11,582 nucleotides of DNA from Cochliopodium minus (lineage: Eukaryota > Discosea > Himatismenida > Cochliopodiidae). A program made the translations under genes and the position numbers. Numbering within the stretch: position 1 is the first letter of the stretch; every line of letters begins with the position of its first letter. The stretch covers positions 21,181 to 32,762 of the forward strand of contig JAMYWO010000020.1 of the NCBI GenBank assembly GCA_024220525.1. The letters are read 5' to 3'. This document shows positions 6,304 to 11,582 of the stretch, one piece after another. The notes beneath the pieces were generated by a model that was not told the origin of the DNA, did not search any database, and saw only the letters and a list, made by a program, of their open reading frames with translations.

Positions 6304-9073
6304 ATGAGCACAAAGGAGCAAAAAACTGAAAAGCTTTTGGACCATAAAACTGTTTATAAGAAAATCAAGAAATTAACTGATTTGAGTGATTTTAATGGTG
6401 AAGATGTATACATTCTCCAATTTAGTTTTTTTATTTGTGTCAACTCATTTTTTTCGACCCTAGATCATCACTCCCAAAGATAATTATGGATGGCCATCAA
6501 AGAGGTAAACTGATTGAAACTATATTTTGTATCTAACCTATCTTTCTTTCAAACAGCAAATGGGTTCAAAATAATATTAATTTTTAAATTATATTAATTG
6601 TCCTTCGTACATCCAAAATACTTTTCTATCTAGGATTTGTTCAAAAGAAAAATTTACGTCACTTACGATAGCTCAATGAGAATCACTAAAAAAGTGGTCA
6701 AATCATTTGTAGAACCCAACAATTGTAAACTGCTTTTTTCAGATATTAAAACATTTATTAAAATATAATACAAAGTGATTGCACTTGGATTTGCTTCAAG
6801 TCTCATCATAGGTATAAATAAATTAATAAATATTTTAATTCTTTAACTCCGGGAAATTAGGGATCGTAAAAATCTTTTTATTTTTATAAAAGAGGAATAT
6901 CGCTTAAATTTGAATGGATAGATTTGGAAAGATCTTATATACAATATAATATAATTTAATTATTTAATTTATATTTTTGCATCAATTTCTCATTCATTTA
7001 TTTTGTAAAATTATTAAAAGGGAATTGCCGAAGCAAGATTATTGGCAAGCAAACCATATTCGTATAGCTTCATTTTTTCATATGGAATACACCAGCTTCT
7101 CCCATCTATTGTCTGGGCAACAAAGCCAGCTCAACTCATCATCACTAAAATGAATAAACCTGCATCTATTTTGAAGGAAATAGATGTAAACACCATCCAA
7201 GGAGCATCTTTGATGATGAGAATTTACTCTTTGTCTCACTACAGATCCATTGTTGCAGGGTATCCTTTTTTTTTATTAAACTTTACTTTTCTTTAATTTT
7301 TATTTCTATTTCCTTTTTGAATCTAAATATTAAATTACTCGCAGATTTGTGGGTATTGGTCAAATTCTATCTCTCATTTCCAAGGGTAATGAAGTGGCAG
7401 ACCAATTCAGATATAATGTTTTCAATGGAAAAGAAGACATTTTGCCAACTGCTTCTTATGAAAGATACATCAGGTATAAAAAAAAATTAAATTAAACCAA
7501 TTTTTATGAATTGTTTGTAAAAAGATTTGTTGGAGAAAAATCGGGTAAAAAAGAGAGAGTTTTTGAAATTTTTTAATTGTTAAAATAAAAACAAGATTGC
7601 ACTGAATTATCGATGCTCAGAGACAGATTCCACATTCTCCCCGTCTTCGAAGCTCCCCAAAACTTTTCCGAAACAATACAAAGACACACTCTTAATGGTA
7701 CACAACTTATCATTTTCTTTTTTTAATAAAGTAATTCATTTATTTTCTTTTCCTTTTTTAAACTTTAGGGTTCATTCCTTCAATATTATCAATCGAAAAT
7801 TCTCAATATGGAAAAAGAGAAAATTGGAAGTAAAAATTTTTTAAATTTTTTTTAATTTTTTAATTATTTTTTCAAAGCCATTTGCAACTCCATAGGGATT
7901 GGCTCATGGAAACACAAAAAGGAGATTATGTATTGATAATAGAGGGAGATTCTTCGGTAGGAGAACAAAGGTAAATGAAAAAAAAATTTTTAAAAGTTTT
8001 TTTTAAAAAATACGTTTTTATTAGTCTTTCATTTGGAGATCCAAACAAAAGTGATTTGTCGCTACAAGAAGCTTCCCAAGGTAAGATTTTTTATTACTTA
8101 AAATATTTTCATAATTATTTAAATTTTAAAGGTTTCAGATCAATCGAGCACTTGATGAGAAAAACTAAAACATTCAAGAGCAGCGACAAAATAATGACTG
8201 TTCTTCTATTTGATACAAGTGGTAAATTAACAAAAATAAAATAAATTTTTAAAAAAAAAAATACAAAAAAAATTTAGTTGAACTAAAAACTGTGGGAGGT
8301 CATAAGTTTAAAGTGAAAGATTACATCAGAAAAATGAAAGAAGCAGATATTGTAATAGACTCTAAATCTCCCATTGTATTGGCCATCTTGTCTTGGGTTT
8401 CTGAGGATGGAAAACAAAGAAAAGTAGTTTTCGACACAAATAACGAAAATGTAAATTTTCAACCAAATTTTCTCTGTTTAAATAATTTTTTCAAAAAAAA
8501 TAAAGTACTTCAAATCTGTAAAAGACCTTTTGAAAGAATATGGTTACAAAGTTTATGGTAACTATTTTTCTTTATTACCTATTTATTTAATTTCATTTTT
8601 TTTGGATTACTTTAAACAGACAGATTGGATAAAGGATTCGATCCAAAAACTACCCCTCGCCTCGTATATCATGACTCAACAAATGACACCATCAACAGAA
8701 TTCGTTCTTTGATCAAAAGTAATGAAGTTGACCCTCAATATTTATGTGCTCTCCTTGATAGGTAACAAAATTGTTTTTTTAAACTTTATTTTTCTTCGAA
8801 ATTTCTAATTATTAAATTTAATACAACTATTAGGTTTGATGGTCTTGTAGATATCAGCAGAATCAGAGAAGAAATTAAATTTCCAATCGCTTTTGTCAAC
8901 TCCACTGTAATTTATGATAATTGTAAAATTTTTGGTTTCTTTATTGAGATAAATTTATTTTTTATTTGAAAGGTTTCAGATATGTGAGAAAACAAATCAG
9001 AAAAGGTCATGAACCAGAGAAAATCCAAAAGAAACTTGATGATTTGCTCTCCTATCATCCTGAGAATCTATAA
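6304..9073 (+). CDS. unidentified 542-aa putative membrane protein, 19 exons
   Basis: The family is not recognised. Exons: 6304-6405, 6464-6504, 6557-6563, 6634-6724, 6776-6811, 6861-6865, 7021-7259, 7345-7473, 7525-7544, 7596-7697, 7769-7829, 7878-7970, 8025-8080, 8132-8221, 8278-8450, 8506-8557, 8620-8761, 8834-8922, 8973-9073; 1629 nt in one frame. The 7-nt and 5-nt exons are inferred because they alone restore phase. The N-terminus is Lys-rich. A hydrophobic stretch at about 80-97 (LIALGFASSLIIGIGIA) and another at about 170-186 (SIVAGFVGIGQILSLI) could be membrane helices or buried alpha/beta elements. The remainder looks soluble, with alternating strands and helices (KIMTVLLFDT; ADIVIDSKSPIVLAILSW; KVVFDTNNE; FKSVKDLLKEYGYKVY), suggesting a Rossmann-like fold. 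The C-terminus is basic and amphipathic. AATAAA at 9078-9083 follows the stop by 4 nt. The existence of the gene is more certain than its two smallest exons. Confidence 0.75.
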
Positions 9074-9231
9074 AAAAAATAAATGAACATTTTCAGCTAA
9101 AATAAATAACAATAGATACATACACTTTGAAAATGTATCATTTCAAATCTTTTAAATCCTCAATTTTTGAAACGCATCTAACATGATGCATGTTATTGAT
9201 AAACATTCAGCCTTTTATTTAAAAAAAAAAA
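9074..9231 (+). promoter_or_regulatory. 158-bp intergenic region
   Basis: Contains the upstream gene's AATAAA (9078-9083) and the start region of the coiled-coil gene. The only notable element is a small dyad, AACATG-ATG-CATGTT (9180-9194), about 40 bp before the ATG; it could be a protein site or chance. Confidence 0.35.
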
Positions 9232-10604
9232 ATGGATGAAGAAATAGATCTTACCAATCAAGAAATAACACCAAATAATGAAATCATAGAGAATAATAAT
9301 GAGAATATAGCAATGGAGGATGAAGATAATCTCCCAAATGATAATAAAGAGGATAATGATAAGCAAATATTAGAGGAGCTGAAGGCTATCAAACTCGAAG
9401 ATACCTTTATTAAAGATCGTGTAGAGATAATCCATAAATTGATCCTAAATGAAGATGAAGAGGAGAAAGAGCTGTCTAAAAAGAAACAACAACTCAAATA
9501 TTACAAAAAATCTTTGATGGAACAAGAAGGCAAATTGGAGAAATATCTCAACAAATTGGATTCTATGATCGGTGTAAGGTATCTTTCAAAATAAAATATC
9601 ACCAAAAAATGAAGAATTACTAAAGGGAAAATTTTTTTTCTTTTAATATTGTCTGGATATATTTTTAACATAAAAAAAATCATTCATCTCTATATTGGAG
9701 ATATCTTCTATTAAACAATTGAAATTTACATATAGTGTAAGATGATTGAAATATATATCGAAAATTAATTATAAATATTAATCAAAACATACAAATGATA
9801 AATTGGATCAATAATATCTCTTTGTTTATTCATTTTAAAAATTTCTTAATTTAGTGAATTTATTCGCCCATTTAAAAAAGAAGTGGCACAAATCATCCAA
9901 AAAAACTTGAGCAACATCGAAAAGATCATGAATACAGAAGTCAACAAAAGAGAAAAGTATATTGAACAAGAAGAGGAAAGGATCATGTTGCTTCAGAAAC
10001 AAGAGGAAGAGCGATTGAGGATGGAGATGGAGCTCAAATCTTTAGAGGTCATTGTTTTTGCGAAGGACAATGTGAGCCAAATGGTGTTTCATTTCCCTTT
10101 CCTCTATGAATGGGAAAATATCTCCTTTCTTCCTAAGTTTCAACAAAGCAAATCAAAAGGTAAATTTTTTTTGACGAATAATAAAAATTAATTAAATTCA
10201 ATTTATTTTAATACATAGACAATACTTTGCTCACTCTTTCTTCTAACCTTCCTCACCTCAAAAAGGAAGAAATTTCTATTTTAACTCTCGAAAAGTCTCT
10301 CAAAATGAAAGGTTGTAAATACCCCACCAGAAAAGAATGTGAGATTTTTGTTGATAAGTTGATTTCTATCAAAGGCATCGAATATTTTGAAAATATGGAA
10401 GATCCCCAGTTCAAAAAAATTATTCTTGATTTCGCTGAAAATGAACAGTGTTTTGGTGTTTTTGAATATTCTTATGATTTTCCGGAGAACTATGATCCTA
10501 CTCGGAAGATTGGTTGCAAATATTCAAATGATATTGTAACTTTCGAAATTCCTTTAAAGAAACCCACAGTGTTTGAAAGTTTTGTCAATTTTTTTAAGAA
10601 ATAA
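9232..10604 (+). CDS. coiled-coil protein of unknown function, 3 exons
   Basis: The family is not recognised. Exons: 9232-9578, 9855-10159, 10219-10604; 1038 nt, 345 aa, TAA stop. The start is the first ATG after the intergenic region and begins MDEEIDLTNQ. Residues 1-50 are acidic and Asn-rich, likely disordered. About 50-180 is dominated by Lys/Glu heptad-like sequence (EEEKELSKKKQQLKYYKKSL; YIEQEEERIMLLQKQEEERL), a probable coiled coil interrupted at the first splice junction. The last 150 residues look globular (FHFPFLYEWENISFLP; KGCKYPTRKECEIFVDKLIS; ENEQCFGVFEYSYDFPENYD). No signal peptide or membrane segment is evident. Intron 1 is 276 nt and carries a diverged copy of the dispersed repeat. 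AATAAA overlaps the stop codon (10600-10605). The gene converges on the formin gene with a 38-bp gap. A scaffold role is possible but unproven. Confidence 0.78.
9760..9815 (+). repeat. dispersed intronic repeat, copy D (diverged)
   Basis: Lies in the 276-nt intron 1 of the coiled-coil gene, in the sense direction. It begins GAAAATTAATTATAAAT, contains AACATACAAATGATA (15 nt identical to copy A) and then AATTGGATCAA. It is recognisable mainly by the shared 15-mer and the matching order of blocks; otherwise it is degraded. Confidence 0.5.
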
Positions 10605-10642
10605 AATATTTATTGAAACAACTGTAAAAAAACATGAATCTT

Positions 10643-11493
10643 TTATTTATTATTTTTAAATTTTTGATTTAACTCTGCCCCAATCATTTGGAAATTTCCC
10701 TTGTTGTTTTTCAAAGAATTTTTTTGTTGAATAGCACGATAAGATTTTTTGAAGCTCTCAGTGAACTTGATGATTAGCGCAAAAAATTGATTTGGAGTTG
10801 TCTTATGGTCAAAAGCAAAAAAGTTCAAAGTGATGGAGAAGACGGAAGACATTTCCTCAAAGATCTTGTTGAGACTAACATAAACCTCCTTCTTGGCCAA
10901 CACAAAATCGGACAAATAAGTGAGATACGTCATTTCGTTCTCGTTGATTCCTTCTCCGTTGGTCTCATCTTTTACAATCCAAAATTTTTGTACAACATCC
11001 TCAATAAATTGGAATCCTCAAAATAAATATTCAAAACAAAAATTATTTTCTAAACATAAATTTTGAGATCATTTATATTTTTACCATTCTTCAAGAAATT
11101 CATTTCTTGAGTAAGGTCAGGAAGAGATACATTCGAAGCATGTTGCACAAAAGAAAATTCCTCGTGGAAATTGGCGAGCTCAGAGTATTTGTTAGAGATG
11201 GTTTCGGCTATAAAGTCCATCAAAGAGAGTTTTTGGTCAGAATCACCCTTTAAATCTGTCAAAACAGTCAAAGTAGAAAGGTTGAAACCTGAAAAAAAAA
11301 TTTTTTATTTTAAATAAATATTTGAAAAAAAAAAAGAAAATTTTAATTTAAATATATTTTTTTTAAACCAATTGCATTCCCTCTAAAAGTTCCTCCATTG
11401 ATGTAATTTCCGATCGAAAGAATTATGTTTAGAACTAGTGAAAAATTTTTGGAATTCTTTAGACTGATACTAGCATTTTTCACAGCTTCAATA
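10643..11493 (-). CDS. formin, C-terminal part of FH2 domain (5' end outside window)
   Basis: Actin nucleator and barbed-end elongation factor; the FH2 dimer nucleates unbranched filaments in the cytoplasm or cortex. Exons visible on the - strand: 11493-11369, 11288-11085, 11016-10643, joining in phase (1 and 1) to a TAA stop; about 233 residues. The first exon holds the FH2 signature LSIGNYINGG followed by TFRGNAIGFNLSTL (consensus GNYMN...RGNAYGF.LSSL). The second exon continues with a family-like LSLMDFIAETISNKY (compare LLHYIVEII), then FHEEFSFVQHASNVSLPDL. The last exon contains the helical end of FH2 (FVLAKKEVYVSLNKIFEEM; TTPNQFFALIIKFTESFKK). After FH2 only about 30 residues remain, and no clear diaphanous autoregulatory motif is seen. 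The gene continues past 11494 through an intron of 7-bp repeats, so the FH1 and N-terminal domains cannot be judged. Confidence 0.92.
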
Positions 11494-11506
11494 CTAAATT
11501 AAAAAG

Positions 11507-11582
11507 AAAAATAAAAAATAAAAAATAAAAAATAAAAAATAAAAAATAAAAAATAAAAAATAAAAAATAAAAAATAAAAAAT
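11507..11582. repeat. 7-bp AT tandem repeat at window end, inside a formin intron
   Basis: The unit AAAAAAT repeats in perfect register for more than ten copies, with T at 11512, 11519 and every seventh base to 11582. It lies upstream (- strand) of the TAG acceptor at 11494-11495, so it belongs to an intron of the formin gene. Confidence 0.95.

Noticed and set aside
6065-6313. - strand Leu/Phe-rich ORF and a + strand Lys/Met-rich ORF over the acidic tract
   Set aside because: Out-of-frame readings of the GAA/GAG codon repeat of the SWIM gene.
6866-7020. Fifth copy of the dispersed repeat (GATCTTATATACAATA resembles 2470-2484)
   Set aside because: Only about 16 nt are shared, the orientation relative to the host gene is opposite to copies A-D, and the core blocks are missing.
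912-9073. Ciliate-type genetic code with TAA/TAG as glutamine
   Set aside because: Gln is encoded by CAA/CAG in all exons. TAA and TGA both act as terminal stops, and internal TAA appears only in introns.
9258-9497. - strand Ser-rich ORF of 79 codons
   Set aside because: Antisense of the Glu/Asp/Asn-rich N-terminus of the coiled-coil gene.
10787-11026. + strand ORF of 79 codons
   Set aside because: Antisense of the last formin exon, whose frame has clear FH2 character.
1-11582. tRNA, rRNA, CRISPR array, prokaryotic operon or viral gene cluster
   Set aside because: No cloverleaf or spacer-repeat array was seen, and every gene has spliceosomal introns and eukaryotic families or no recognisable family.

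Overview
This is a eukaryotic nuclear contig from a very AT-rich, intron-dense protist. The evidence is spliceosomal introns in every gene, mostly 48-100 nt; standard stop codons (both TAA and TGA end reading frames, and no exon needs a reassigned stop); AATAAA-type poly(A) signals; and eukaryote-specific families (formin FH2, F-box, SPRY). The gene set would suit an amoeboid lineage such as Amoebozoa or Heterolobosea, but the sequence does not settle the taxon. The window begins and ends in short AT tandem repeats, which look like contig boundaries. All gene models below were assembled by hand by matching reading-frame phase across each proposed splice junction. Total coding length closes exactly in frame for the five complete models.

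Layout from left to right: a 9-bp tandem repeat and AT-rich DNA (1-429); the 3' end of an unidentified + strand gene (502-800); converging on it, an 11-exon L-threonine 3-dehydrogenase gene on the - strand (912-3081, 319 aa); behind it on the same strand a 5-exon F-box plus SPRY-like gene (3261-4666, 248 aa); 66 bp away and divergent, a 5-exon SWIM zinc-finger gene (4733-6216, 341 aa); 87 bp on, a 19-exon gene for an unidentified 542-aa protein (6304-9073); a 3-exon coiled-coil gene of unknown function (9232-10604, 345 aa); and, converging 38 bp further, the 3' part of a formin gene on the - strand (10643-11493 and beyond), whose 5' end lies outside the window.

The genes do not form a pathway. 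They are ordinary neighbours in a compact genome: one metabolic enzyme (threonine catabolism), one probable ubiquitin-ligase substrate adaptor, one putative nuclear SWIM protein, one actin nucleator and three unknowns. The unusual signal is in splicing and introns. There are at least six exons of 5-20 nt, three GC-AG introns, and 15 of 41 reconstructed 3' splice sites end in AAG rather than CAG or TAG. A dispersed repeat sits in each of the four longest introns, always in the sense orientation of the host gene. One of those introns also holds a perfect 38-bp palindrome.
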